Below, piece after piece: positions 20,915 to 30,612 of a DNA stretch of 64,000 nucleotides (within the stretch, counting starts at the first letter, position 1; every line of letters begins with the position of its first letter). The position numbers were made by a program, and so were the translations under genes. Origin of the DNA: a bacterium (lineage in GTDB: Bacteria; Cyanobacteriota; Vampirovibrionia; Gastranaerophilales; Gastranaerophilaceae); the NCBI GenBank assembly GCA_017559905.1, contig JAFYQF010000024.1:33731-97730 (forward strand), in the 5' to 3' direction. The notes beneath the pieces were generated by a model. It had not been told where the DNA came from. It saw only the letters and a list, made by a program, of their open reading frames with translations, and ran no database searches.

Positions 20915-22369
20915 ATGCAAATAACCTTAAATACATTTAGCCCAAATAAGAGAAATAGCAAAGCTTTCCACCCATATACAAATCAAATTGGAGAGCCAAA
21001 TTTTTGTGCTATGAAAAAAAGTGCATTTAAAGGATTTGAACTTGAATGCGTTAATCGTTTCAAAGCACCAATTGAAACATTTAATTCTAAAAAAGATTTA
21101 CAAAAATGGGCAAAAGATAGATTAAGAAAAACATTGCGAGCAGAACAATACAAAACAAATGACCACATAATTTCAGCAGAAAGAATTGACATTCTAGAAG
21201 GCTGGAATAGCTTTTTTACAAGAGATGAAAGCTACAAAAACAATCCTGCATTATCTCTAATTATCGCTGACGGCATCACTAAAAATTTAAGCAAAACTAA
21301 CAAAGATATTCCACCAATTTTATACCCAAAAGCATTGTTAGAAACCTTAAGACAAATTAGAAAAAATATGTCAGAAATAAAAGGATATTCTTTCAATTTT
21401 GGAAAAGTTTACGGAGAGAATTTGCGCAATATCGTCACAAAAGATGTCGAAACTATTACAAACTCAGATGAAACAAAGTGGGTAAAAATCCCATCCGCCG
21501 ACAACGACGATACAAATTTCGACTTAAACGTTGAAAAATTAAAAATACTTTCTCACAGGACTTGGTGCACAAAATTCACTCACGCAAGACCATATCTTTC
21601 TGCAGGAGATATGTATATTTATCTCGAAAAAGGTAAACCAAAAGTTTGCATAAGATTAATCAATGACTCAATAGACGAAATTCAAGGCAAAAAAAATAAT
21701 GGATATATTCCTGTCGATGAAATTGACAATGTTATTGATTTTATAAATAAAGAAGGGCTAGACCCAAACTTAATCAAAGGAAAAATTAAAGAGGCAAAAG
21801 AAGCAAAAAAAACTTACATTGAATTAAAAACAAAAATAGAACCTTTAATTAAAAAAAATGATAGGAAAAGACTGTTTGCACTGTTTAACATAAGAGCAAA
21901 CTTTGACGAAGATGGGAAACTTATTCTTTCTCATTACAATCAACCTAGCAAACATTATTCATATACAGATTTAGGAATTAATGAAAATAAATTACTTGCT
22001 GGCCTGAAAAAAATTGAACGAGATGGAGATTTTATGTATTCATCTCTAGAAGTCTTGGAAGATTTGGAAGAAATTGGACATAACGCATACTTTAATAATA
22101 GTCCAATGCGCCGATTACCAAAACTCAAATCTATTGGGCTTTCAGCTAAATTCCCAGAAAACTTTAAAGAAGCTCCACAACTTGAATCCATCGGGTTTAA
22201 TGCGTGGATGTGCAACTGTGATGATATGCAATTTAACTCACTAAAAAGAATTAATGGAGATTTATTCATCACAGATTCAAAAATTAAAATTCTACCTGAA
22301 CTAGAAACTGTTACTGGCGAAATTCACAACCGCAATTCAGAAACAGAATTTCCAAAATTAATCAAGTAA
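20915..22369 (+). CDS. Unknown protein with FKG motif and leucine-rich tail
   Basis: A 484-residue, likely cytosolic protein. The N-terminus is loosely structured and contains SAFKGFE near residue 37. A central block with HRTWCTKF and AGDMYIYLEKGKPKVCIRL (about residues 208-245) resembles the WC...YIxxxKGKPxxxI segments I associate with PcfJ-like and related mobile-element proteins; this is a weak resemblance. The last 120 residues contain irregular leucine-rich-like strands (SSLEVLEDLEEIGHNAYF, RLPKLKSIGLSAKF, APQLESIGFNAW), as in BspA-type or short LRR proteins. No signal peptide. The start lacks a clear ribosome-binding site. It may be an effector-like or surface-independent LRR protein, but function is unknown. 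Confidence 0.65.
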   Translation: MQITLNTFSPNKRNSKAFHPYTNQIGEPNFCAMKKSAFKGFELECVNRFKAPIETFNSKKDLQKWAKDRLRKTLRAEQYKTNDHIISAERIDILEGWNSFFTRDESYKNNPALSLIIADGITKNLSKTNKDIPPILYPKALLETLRQIRKNMSEIKGYSFNFGKVYGENLRNIVTKDVETITNSDETKWVKIPSADNDDTNFDLNVEKLKILSHRTWCTKFTHARPYLSAGDMYIYLEKGKPKVCIRLINDSIDEIQGKKNNGYIPVDEIDNVIDFINKEGLDPNLIKGKIKEAKEAKKTYIELKTKIEPLIKKNDRKRLFALFNIRANFDEDGKLILSHYNQPSKHYSYTDLGINENKLLAGLKKIERDGDFMYSSLEVLEDLEEIGHNAYFNNSPMRRLPKLKSIGLSAKFPENFKEAPQLESIGFNAWMCNCDDMQFNSLKRINGDLFITDSKIKILPELETVTGEIHNRNSETEFPKLIK

Positions 22370-22516
22370 CAATTTTGTAATAGTTGAAGTTCCATGTTGC
22401 ATGCCTTTTGAAATTGATGTATCATTGTTTAATAAACCATGCTTTAAATATTTTTTATTTATGGGGATGATTAGGTTTAAAAATTTAAGTAAGAAGATTC
22501 ATATATGGAGGTTAGT

Positions 22517-24523
22517 GTGAACTTAGTGGAAGAAAAATTGAACTTATCCGAAAACGCAATTAAAGTTCTTGAAAGAAGATACTTGAAAAGAGATAAAGAC
22601 GGCAATTGTACAGAAAAACCGTCAGATATGTTCAGACGTGTATCAAAAGCTATCGCAGAAGGCGATTTGAAATTCGGCGCAACATCAGCAGATGTTGAAA
22701 AACTTACAGATAGATTCTATGAATTTATTACAAGCGGTTGCTTTATGCCAAACTCACCAACTTTAATGAATGCTGGTAGAGAACTTGGTCAATTAGCAGC
22801 TTGTTTCGTACTTCCTGTTGAAGATAGCTTGGAAGGTATCTTTGAAACAGTTAAAAACACTGCACTTATTCACAAATCAGGCGGTGGTACAGGTTTTTCT
22901 TTCTCTAACCTTCGCCCTAAAAATAGCGTAGTTCGTTCTACAATGGGTGTATCATCAGGTCCTGTATCATTTATGGAAGTTTTCAACGCTGCAACTGAAG
23001 CCGTAAAACAAGGTGGTACTAGACGTGGTGCTAATATGGGTATCTTAAGAGTTGACCACCCAGATATCCTTGATTTTATACACTGCAAATCAGATAACAA
23101 CAAATTAAATAACTTCAATATTTCTGTTGCAATTACAGACAAGTTTATGGAAGCTTTAAAAGCTGGCACTGATTACGATTTAATCAATCCACAAAACAAA
23201 CAAGTTGTTGCAAAAATGAGTGCAAAAAAAGTATTTGACTTAATCGTTGACGGAGCTTGGAGAAACGGTGAACCAGGTATCGTATTCATCGACAAAATGA
23301 ATTATGACAACCCAACTCCACACGTTGGTGCTATCGAATCAACAAACCCTTGTGGTGAAGTTCCACTTCTTTCTTACGAAGCTTGTAACCTTGGTTCAAT
23401 CAACCTTGGCAGAATGATTGATGAAACTCCATCAGGAAACGTTATTAACTGGGAAAGACTTGCCAAAACAACAAGAACTGCAATCCGATTCCTAGACAAC
23501 GTAATTGCAGTAAACAACTACCCACTCCCACAAATTTCTGAAATGGTACAAAACAACAGAAAAATCGGTCTTGGTGTAATGGGTTGGGCTGATATGCTTA
23601 TGAAAATGGGCTTGTCTTACAATTCAGAAGAAGGTACAACTTTAGCTTCACAAATTATGGAATTCATTGATTATGAATCTAAATGTGAATCTATTGAACT
23701 TTCAAAAGAAAGAGGCAGATTTAACAACTTTAAAGGTAGCATCTACGACGGTAAAAACTTCCTTTACAACAAATACAAAGGAAAATCTGCAGGCAAAATT
23801 TCAGACGCTCAATGGGCTGAATTAGATGCTCAAATCGAAAAATACGGTATCCGTAACGCAACTACAACTTGTATTGCACCTACAGGTACAATTTCTATGA
23901 TAGCAAGTGCTTCTGGCGGTGTTGAACCATTATTCGGTCTTGTATTCTCAAGATTAATTATGGACGGAACTGAAATGCTTGAAGTTAACCCTATCTTCAA
24001 AGAATACGCAGTGAAACACGGTTTCTACTCTGAAGAATTAATGAAAGAAATAGCAAAAACAGGTTCTGTAGCTCACGTTGCAGGCGTTTCAGAAAAAGTT
24101 AAACACATCTTTGCAACAGCTCACGATGTTTCACCTTACTGGCACGTAAAAATGCAAGCGGCATTCCAACTTCACACAGACAACGCTGTTTCAAAAACTG
24201 TAAACTTTGAAGAACACGCTACAAGAGAAGATATCGAAGAAGCATACATATTGGCTTACGAAAACAACTTGAAAGGTATCACTGTTTACAGAAACAACAG
24301 CCGTCAATTCCAACCAATGAACTTGGATTCTAAAAAATCTGAAGCTCAAGTTGAAGCTGAAAAATCTATGAAAACTGTTGAAGTAGTAGAAGAAGTTGTT
24401 GAAGAAGAATACAACCCAACAGGTGAAATCAAAACAGTTAAATGCCCTGAATGCGGAAACGAAATCCAAATGGCAGAAGGTTGCTTCATCTGTTTGAAAT
24501 GTGGATACTCTGGTTGTTCATAA
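22517..24523 (+). CDS. nrdJ: Adenosylcobalamin-dependent (class II) ribonucleotide reductase
   Basis: Reduces ribonucleotides to deoxyribonucleotides with a B12-derived thiyl radical (668 residues). It has NSPTLMNAGRELGQLAACFVL, the GGTGFSFSNLRP loop, the radical-site NPCGEVPLLSYEACNLGSINL and the TGTISMIASASGGVEP block. A long acidic linker leads to a C-terminal zinc ribbon, CPECGN...CLKCGYSGC, which probably rereduces the active-site thiols. I choose the GTG at 22517 because TGGAGG lies 5 nt upstream; the ATG at 22505 would place that site inside the gene. No small-subunit gene is linked. I see no B12 riboswitch in the 135-nt leader. Confidence 0.95.
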   Translation: MNLVEEKLNLSENAIKVLERRYLKRDKDGNCTEKPSDMFRRVSKAIAEGDLKFGATSADVEKLTDRFYEFITSGCFMPNSPTLMNAGRELGQLAACFVLPVEDSLEGIFETVKNTALIHKSGGGTGFSFSNLRPKNSVVRSTMGVSSGPVSFMEVFNAATEAVKQGGTRRGANMGILRVDHPDILDFIHCKSDNNKLNNFNISVAITDKFMEALKAGTDYDLINPQNKQVVAKMSAKKVFDLIVDGAWRNGEPGIVFIDKMNYDNPTPHVGAIESTNPCGEVPLLSYEACNLGSINLGRMIDETPSGNVINWERLAKTTRTAIRFLDNVIAVNNYPLPQISEMVQNNRKIGLGVMGWADMLMKMGLSYNSEEGTTLASQIMEFIDYESKCESIELSKERGRFNNFKGSIYDGKNFLYNKYKGKSAGKISDAQWAELDAQIEKYGIRNATTTCIAPTGTISMIASASGGVEPLFGLVFSRLIMDGTEMLEVNPIFKEYAVKHGFYSEELMKEIAKTGSVAHVAGVSEKVKHIFATAHDVSPYWHVKMQAAFQLHTDNAVSKTVNFEEHATREDIEEAYILAYENNLKGITVYRNNSRQFQPMNLDSKKSEAQVEAEKSMKTVEVVEEVVEEEYNPTGEIKTVKCPECGNEIQMAEGCFICLKCGYSGCS

Positions 24524-24542
24524 TAAAAACAATTAAAATTTA

Positions 24543-24576
24543 AAAAGGACATCTAAAAAGATGTCCTTTTTTGTTG
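24543..24576 (+). terminator. Rho-independent terminator of nrdJ
   Basis: AAAAGGACATCT (24543-24554), a four-A loop and AGATGTCCTTTT (24559-24570), then more T. Confidence 0.9.
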
Positions 24577-24617
24577 AATATTTTTAGTGTATAATTTATG
24601 CACAGAGGATATTAAAT

Positions 24618-25358
24618 ATGCCAACAGAAATTCAATATAAAGAGATTTCAAAGATAGTAAAAGAAACCAACCTAAAACACATTGCAATTATTATGGATGG
24701 AAATAGACGCTGGGCAAAAGAAAAAAATTTGCCTTCTGCTTTTGGACATAAAAAAGGTGTCGATTCTCTAAAAACAATAATGCGAGCTTGCGACGATTTT
24801 GGAGTAAAATATCTTACGGTTTACGCTTTTTCAACCGAAAATTGGAATCGTTCACCTGAAGAAGTTAACTTTTTAATGGATTTGCTTGGCGCTACATTGC
24901 AAAATGAATTGAAAGAGATGCACGAAAACAATGTTGTAATAAGCTTTATTGGTGATACAGCAAAATTAAGTGACAAACTCCAAAATATTTTAAAAAATGC
25001 AGTAGAAACAACAAAAAATAATACTGGAGTAAATCTTCAAATCGCATTCAACTATGGCGCAAGAGATGAAATAGTAAACGCTGTCAAAACATTGGCAAAA
25101 GAAATTAAACTTGGAAACATAACACCTGACGAAATTTCAGAAGAAGTTATTTCCAAAAATCTTTATACAAAAGACATTCCAGACCCTGACTTATTAATCA
25201 GAACTGGTGGAGAAATGAGGGTTTCGAACTATTTATTATGGCAAATCGCTTATTCTGAGATAATAGTTACAAAAAGATACTGGCCTGAATTTGACAAAAA
25301 CGCACTTGCAGAAGCTATTTCAGAATTTTATACCCGCCAAAGACGCTTTGGCAAATAA
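24618..25358 (+). CDS. uppS: Isoprenyl transferase (undecaprenyl diphosphate synthase)
   Basis: A 246-residue cis-prenyltransferase that makes the C55 lipid carrier for cell-wall and glycan synthesis from FPP and IPP. The catalytic Asp27 is in IIMDGNRRWA. The FGHKKGVDSLK, NYGARDEIVNA and DLLIRTGGEMRVSNYLLWQIAYSE blocks are complete. The start has AGAGGA nine nt upstream. It is followed after 48 nt by rdgB on the same strand. dxr, from the same isoprenoid route, lies elsewhere in the window at 42779. Confidence 0.96.
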   Translation: MPTEIQYKEISKIVKETNLKHIAIIMDGNRRWAKEKNLPSAFGHKKGVDSLKTIMRACDDFGVKYLTVYAFSTENWNRSPEEVNFLMDLLGATLQNELKEMHENNVVISFIGDTAKLSDKLQNILKNAVETTKNNTGVNLQIAFNYGARDEIVNAVKTLAKEIKLGNITPDEISEEVISKNLYTKDIPDPDLLIRTGGEMRVSNYLLWQIAYSEIIVTKRYWPEFDKNALAEAISEFYTRQRRFGK

Positions 25359-25406
25359 AAATTAGATATAAGAATTCAGGTTCAAAAAACAGGAGAATTT
25401 CGGATT

Positions 25407-25988
25407 ATGAAAATTATTATTGCAACCCAAAACCCGCACAAAGTCGAAGAAATCAAGGAAATTGCAAATCTTTATGGTTACAATAATATTGAATTTTTGC
25501 CAATCGACAAATCCTTAAATTTTGACCCAATCGAAGATGGCAAGACCTTCGAAGAAAATTCTTTAATCAAAGCTAGAGAAGCAAACAAATTAACTGGAGA
25601 ATACACACTTGCCGACGATTCAGGGCTTTGTGTGGAAGCGTTAAATGGTGAGCCTGGAATTCATTCTGCAAGATATGCCGACACTCCTCAAGCAAGGATT
25701 GACAAACTTCTTGACGCAATAAAAACCGCATCTAATCGTAATGCAAAATTTGTATGCGCAATGACTTTGATTAATCCACAAGGAGAGATTGAATGCTTAT
25801 CAAAAGGTGAATGTCACGGCGAAATTTCAACAAGCCAATCAGGCATCAACGGTTTTGGATATGACCCTGTGTTTATAGTAAAAGGTACAGACAAAACAAT
25901 GGCAGAAATGTCAGAAGAAGAAAAAAATAAAATCTCTCACAGAAGTTTAGCTTTACAGAAAATACTTCAACAGGTTGAAATATCTTAA
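25407..25988 (+). CDS. rdgB: XTP/dITP diphosphatase (RdgB/HAM1 family)
   Basis: A house-cleaning pyrophosphatase of 193 residues that removes inosine and xanthosine triphosphates. The family motifs are ATQNPHKVEEIKEI at the N-terminus (usually ATxNxxKxxE), ADDSGLCVEALNGEPGIHSARYA in the centre, GFGYDPVF near residue 150 and SHRSLALQK at the end. AGGAGAA precedes the ATG. It is probably co-transcribed with uppS. No terminator is evident in the 95 nt that follow. Confidence 0.96.
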   Translation: MKIIIATQNPHKVEEIKEIANLYGYNNIEFLPIDKSLNFDPIEDGKTFEENSLIKAREANKLTGEYTLADDSGLCVEALNGEPGIHSARYADTPQARIDKLLDAIKTASNRNAKFVCAMTLINPQGEIECLSKGECHGEISTSQSGINGFGYDPVFIVKGTDKTMAEMSEEEKNKISHRSLALQKILQQVEIS

Positions 25989-26083
25989 AAGACTATTTGT
26001 GAAATAGACCTCAATAAACTAAACATCTAAACAACTCGGTTACTCCTGTTATCCAATTTAATATAAATTTTTCTGTAAAAATA

Positions 26084-26111
26084 TTGCCTTTTGATATAAA
26101 GACTGTATAAT
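26084..26111 (+). promoter_or_regulatory. Promoter of the RND efflux operon
   Basis: TTGCCT (26084-26089), a 16-nt spacer and a perfect TATAAT (26106-26111), 52 nt before the adaptor ATG. Confidence 0.7.
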
Positions 26112-26115
26112 TATA

Positions 26116-26133
26116 GTGTTGTAAAAGCAACAC
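26116..26133. promoter_or_regulatory. Palindromic operator candidate at the efflux promoter
   Basis: The 18-bp inverted repeat GTGTTG-TAAAAG-CAACAC starts 4 bp after the -10 box and covers the expected transcription start. This is where a TetR/MarR-type repressor would bind to block initiation. A 5' mRNA hairpin is the alternative. No regulator gene is adjacent. Confidence 0.5.
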
Positions 26134-26162
26134 AATACAACAGACTTATCAGGAGAGAGAAA

Positions 26163-27362
26163 ATGAAGAAAAGTATAATTATAATACTTGCGATTTTGCT
26201 AGGCGCAATAGCTTTACGTTACAGTGGAACGGTTATAAATACCATAAAAACAAACAAAGAAATGAAAAACAAACCTGCCCCACAAGTAACCGTTGACGAG
26301 ATTGACGAACACAGTATCATAAGAACTTTTGAGGCTCCAGGAAGAGTTGTTTCAAAATACAGAGTAGATGTGCTTGCACGTATTTCAGGTTACTTAACAA
26401 AAAGCTATTTTAAAGAGGGCGACTACGTAGCTCAAGGGCAAACATTATTCCAAATAGAGCCGACTGAATACGATAATGCTGCAAAAATGGCACAAGCAAA
26501 CGTTGCAAATTTAAAAGCTCAACTAACATACGCTGAAAAACAATTAGCTAGAGCCCAAGAACTTGTTGGAAAAGATTACATTGCAAAATCACAATATGAC
26601 CAAATGCTTTCACAAAGAGATGCCCTAAAAGCACAACTTTCATCAGCAGAAGCAAGTTACAGCGATGCTCAACGCATATTAGGTTACACAATGGTAAAAT
26701 CTCCGGTAAACGGTCGTGTTGGTATCATTAACGTAACTTTAGGTAACTACGTAACACCTTCAACTGGAGCGTTAACAACAATCAACAGTACAAACCCTAT
26801 TTATGTAACATTCCCACTAGATTCTAGCGACTATGCTTTGCTAGCAAATTCTGACGGCGAATTCAACTCAAACAGAAAAGTAGAATTATTTATGCCAAGC
26901 GGTGAAAAATATAACATTGAGGGCGTACAAGATTTTCAAGACAACAAAGTTGACCAATCAACAGGTACTATAACAATGAGAGCAACTTTTGAAAATACAA
27001 ATAACATTCTTATTCCTGGAGAATTTTTGACAGTAAAATTATACGCAAATAAGCCATCAAATGTTCCTGTAGTACCTCAAACAGCGGTACAAGAAAACCA
27101 AGCAGGCAAATTTGTATACACAATTGATGAAAAAGATTTGCCTCAATTAACTTACATCAAAACAAACGGACAAGACGGCTCATACTGGATTGTTGCAGAA
27201 GGGCTTAAAAAAGGCGACAGAATCGTAACTGACGGATTACAAAAAGTTGCACCAGGACTTCCTATAACAATAATCACTGCAGAAGAAATGGAACAAATAA
27301 AACTACAAGAACAAGCAGAAGCTCAAAAAGCTCAAGATGCTGAAAACGAAAAAAAGAAATAA
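26163..27362 (+). CDS. RND efflux periplasmic adaptor (membrane fusion protein)
   Basis: A 399-residue AcrA/MexA-type adaptor that joins the inner-membrane pump to TolC. An N-terminal hydrophobic helix (IIIILAILLGAIAL) anchors or exports it; there is no lipobox. The biotinyl-lipoyl halves are VDVLARISGYL...YFKEGDYVAQGQTLF and VKSPVNGRVGI, flanking a helical hairpin (about residues 107-170). A beta-barrel and membrane-proximal domain follow, then a Gln/Ala/Lys-rich charged tail. AGGAGAGA precedes the ATG. First gene of a three-gene operon with the pump and TolC. Confidence 0.93.
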   Translation: MKKSIIIILAILLGAIALRYSGTVINTIKTNKEMKNKPAPQVTVDEIDEHSIIRTFEAPGRVVSKYRVDVLARISGYLTKSYFKEGDYVAQGQTLFQIEPTEYDNAAKMAQANVANLKAQLTYAEKQLARAQELVGKDYIAKSQYDQMLSQRDALKAQLSSAEASYSDAQRILGYTMVKSPVNGRVGIINVTLGNYVTPSTGALTTINSTNPIYVTFPLDSSDYALLANSDGEFNSNRKVELFMPSGEKYNIEGVQDFQDNKVDQSTGTITMRATFENTNNILIPGEFLTVKLYANKPSNVPVVPQTAVQENQAGKFVYTIDEKDLPQLTYIKTNGQDGSYWIVAEGLKKGDRIVTDGLQKVAPGLPITIITAEEMEQIKLQEQAEAQKAQDAENEKKK

Positions 27363-27437
27363 CAAAAAAGATTCAAATATATATAAAAAAGAGAAAGGGA
27401 CAGCCTGCCCGTACGCAAGCTGTTAAATAAAAGGGAT

Positions 27438-30400
27438 ATGGCAGAAAAAAAAGGTAATTTATTTATAAACAGACCAAAGCTATCAATCGTAATATCTTTG
27501 GTCATAATACTTGCGGGTATGTTAATGATTAAACTTCTTCCACTGGAAGAATACCCATCAATTACTCCTCCACAAGTAATTGTTACAGCTACATACGCAG
27601 GTGCGAGTTCTGACGTAATTGAATCCACAATTGCAGCGCCAATCGAGGCTCAATTGAACGGTGTTGAAGACATGATTTATATGTCATCAACATCTCAAAA
27701 CGGTTCTTATAAACTGACTTTATACTTCAACATCGGCTCTGACCCTGATATGGCGGTAGTAAACGTACAAAACCAACTTCAACTGGTTACACCACGTTTA
27801 CCAGAAGAAGTAAAAAGATACGGGCTTATGGTTAAAAAATCCACAGGTGGTCCAGGGTTGATGATGATTTCAGTAAACTCACCAACCCACACATACGACT
27901 CTTTGTATGTTGCAAACTACGCATCTATATATATTAAAGATGAACTTGCACGTATCAAAGGTGTAGGTCAGGTTCAAGTATTCGGCTCATCAGATTATTC
28001 AATGAGAATATGGCTTGATGCTACAAAGATGGCTAACCTTGGGGTATCAATCTCCGAAGTTAGTAGAGCCATTCAATACCAAAACACACAAAGCCCTGCG
28101 GGTGATTTAGGTGTTGAACCTATGAAAAACAAACAAATGATTAAACTTACAATGAGAACAAAAGGTCGTTTACACGATGTTAAAGAATTTGAAGACATTA
28201 TCGTACGTTCTAAACCTGATGGTTCACAAATCAAGTTGAAAGATATAGCACGAATTGAACTAGGTGCAGAAAGTTATTCATATTTCTCAAGAATAGGCGG
28301 AAGACAATCTGCAATCATTTCAGTAAGCCAATTGCCAGAAGCAAACGCAATTGACTTGTCTAACAAAATTAGCAAAAAAATGGCAGAACTTTCAAAAGGT
28401 TTCCCACAAGGTATTGAATACAAAATCCAACGTGACGAAACTGAATTCGTTCGTGAATCTATTAACGAAGTAATCCATGCAATCGGACTTGCAGTAATCC
28501 TTGTAGGGCTTGTAACATACTTATTCTTGGGTAGTGCAAGAGCTGCATTTATTCCTTTCTGCGCAATCCCTGTTTCATTAATCGGGGTATTTATATTTAT
28601 GAATCTTCTTGGATTTTCTATCAACCTATTAATCTTATTCGGATTAGTATTGGCAGTAGGTCTTGTAGTAGACGACGCTATCGTTGTTTTGGAAAACACT
28701 CAACGCCACATTCAAGAGGGTAAGGATAGAAAAACAGCAACAGAAATCACTATGCAAGAGGTTTTGGGCGCAGTTATAGCAACATCATTAGTATTGATGG
28801 CAGTATTTGTTCCTGTATCATTTATGGGCGGTATTACAGGTCAAATGTTTAGACAATTTGCTTTATGTATCGCTTCTTCAATTGGTTTATCAACTGTCGT
28901 TGCGCTTACACTAGCTCCTGCCCTTTGCTCAATGATATTGAAATCAGGAGATGAACAAAGCGATTTTGTATTTATTAGAAAATTTGACGAATGGTTTAAC
29001 AAAGTTAGAGATAAATATTTAATAGGTGCAAAATTCTTTATTGATTCATCAAAGGCTACTATTTTAGTATTTTTAATAATCATTGGTTTTATAATATTTT
29101 TAGGCAAATTAATCCCACAAGGATTTTTACCGACAGAAGACAAAGGCGCTATTTTTGCACAAATTCAGCTTCCAGACGGTTCTTCAGCATCAAGAACAAA
29201 CATTGTTGCAAACGAAATTGAACAAAAAATCTTGAAAATACCTGGAGTAGCAAACACAATTACGCTAGTAGGTTTTTCTGGAGAAAACACAGCGCTTATT
29301 GTTGCAGAACTCACAGAATGGTCTGAAAGAAAGACTAAAGAATTGTCTATGCCAAGCATTATGGGTAAAATGCAAGCTCAATTCTCAAATTATCCATCGG
29401 CAAAAATTGCGGTATTTTCACCTCCATCAATTTCAGGTTTAGGTATGTTCGGAGGTTTTGAATATCAGCTACTAGACAAAGGTGATAGAACACCTCAAGA
29501 GCTTTATGACGAGGCAAATAAACTTATTGCAGAAGCAAACAAAAACCCTGCATTCCAGCTTGTATACACTTCGTTCACCGCTAACTTACCACAGTTATTG
29601 ATTGATGTTAATGCCGACAAAGCTATGGCTCAAGGCGTTGAGATGTCAGAAATTTACACAGCATTAGCAGGTTATTTCGGTAAATCTTACGTAAACGACT
29701 TCAATAAATACGGACGTGTTTACCGTGTATATTTACAAGCAGAATCTGAATTCAGAGAAAAACCTGCGGATTTGGATAAAATCTTTATAAAAAACAACAG
29801 CGGGAAAATGGTACCTTTAACATCCGTGGTAGAAGTTAAAGAAATCGTTGGACCATACAGTTTGACAAGATTTAACATGTACCCAGCAATTACAATCAAC
29901 GGTATGACTCGTTCTGGAATAAGTTCAGGTGACGCAATCAACATTATGTCACAAATTTCAGACGAAGTACTCCCAAGAGATATGGGATATGCTTGGTCAG
30001 GAAGTTCCCTACAAGAAAAAGAATCTTCAGGACAAATCTTACCAATCATTGCAATGTCATTAGTATTTATTTATCTATTCTTGGTAGGTCTATACGAAAG
30101 CTGGATGTTACCGATAGCAGTATTATTAATTTCTCCAGTAGCATTGTTTGGAGCATTGTTCTTCCAATACACATCAGGTATATTCAGCACATTTGAAAGC
30201 TTATCATTAGATATTTACGCACAAATCGGACTTGTAATGTTAATCGGTCTATCAACAAAACAAGCAATCTTGATTATCGAATTTGCGAAGGACGCAAAAG
30301 AATCAGGAATGCACTACATTGACGCCGCAATGGAAGCGGCAAGACTCCGTTTTAGAGCGGTAATGATGACAAACATAGCGTTCATTCTAGGTTTGTTACC

Positions 30401-30605
30401 GCTTGTATTTGCGAAAGGCGCAGGTGCAGCCAGCCGTAACTCTGTAGGTATGACAGTAACAGGCGGTATGATTGCAGTAGCATTTCTTGGAACTTTCCTA
30501 GTACCAGCATTCTACGTATTAGTCGAAAGATTTAAAGAAAAAACAAACAACCTTGCAAAAAAGATGAGACAAAAAAAACTTGAAAAACAAAATAAGGAAA
30601 TCTAA
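27438..30605 (+). CDS. RND multidrug efflux permease (HAE1 type)
   Basis: The 1055-residue inner-membrane pump of the AcrB/MexB type, extruding amphiphilic compounds by proton antiport. The relay aspartates are the pair at 412-413 in GLVVDDAIVVLEN, and the matching TM10 lysine lies in LIGLSTKQAILIIEFA. Porter-domain repeats PLEEYPSITPPQV and GFLPTEDKGAIFAQIQLPDG are in place, and the twelve-helix layout appears complete. The C-terminus is very basic (KKMRQKKLEKQNK). It lies 75 nt after the adaptor gene and 7 nt before the TolC start codon. Drug spectrum is unknown. Confidence 0.95.
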   Translation: MAEKKGNLFINRPKLSIVISLVIILAGMLMIKLLPLEEYPSITPPQVIVTATYAGASSDVIESTIAAPIEAQLNGVEDMIYMSSTSQNGSYKLTLYFNIGSDPDMAVVNVQNQLQLVTPRLPEEVKRYGLMVKKSTGGPGLMMISVNSPTHTYDSLYVANYASIYIKDELARIKGVGQVQVFGSSDYSMRIWLDATKMANLGVSISEVSRAIQYQNTQSPAGDLGVEPMKNKQMIKLTMRTKGRLHDVKEFEDIIVRSKPDGSQIKLKDIARIELGAESYSYFSRIGGRQSAIISVSQLPEANAIDLSNKISKKMAELSKGFPQGIEYKIQRDETEFVRESINEVIHAIGLAVILVGLVTYLFLGSARAAFIPFCAIPVSLIGVFIFMNLLGFSINLLILFGLVLAVGLVVDDAIVVLENTQRHIQEGKDRKTATEITMQEVLGAVIATSLVLMAVFVPVSFMGGITGQMFRQFALCIASSIGLSTVVALTLAPALCSMILKSGDEQSDFVFIRKFDEWFNKVRDKYLIGAKFFIDSSKATILVFLIIIGFIIFLGKLIPQGFLPTEDKGAIFAQIQLPDGSSASRTNIVANEIEQKILKIPGVANTITLVGFSGENTALIVAELTEWSERKTKELSMPSIMGKMQAQFSNYPSAKIAVFSPPSISGLGMFGGFEYQLLDKGDRTPQELYDEANKLIAEANKNPAFQLVYTSFTANLPQLLIDVNADKAMAQGVEMSEIYTALAGYFGKSYVNDFNKYGRVYRVYLQAESEFREKPADLDKIFIKNNSGKMVPLTSVVEVKEIVGPYSLTRFNMYPAITINGMTRSGISSGDAINIMSQISDEVLPRDMGYAWSGSSLQEKESSGQILPIIAMSLVFIYLFLVGLYESWMLPIAVLLISPVALFGALFFQYTSGIFSTFESLSLDIYAQIGLVMLIGLSTKQAILIIEFAKDAKESGMHYIDAAMEAARLRFRAVMMTNIAFILGLLPLVFAKGAGAASRNSVGMTVTGGMIAVAFLGTFLVPAFYVLVERFKEKTNNLAKKMRQKKLEKQNKEI

Positions 30606-30612
30606 TAAAACT

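Noticed and set aside
22370..22516. Cobalamin riboswitch or NrdR boxes before nrdJ
   Set aside because: The 135-nt leader has no B12-box-like conserved core and no paired NrdR-type repeats that I can see.
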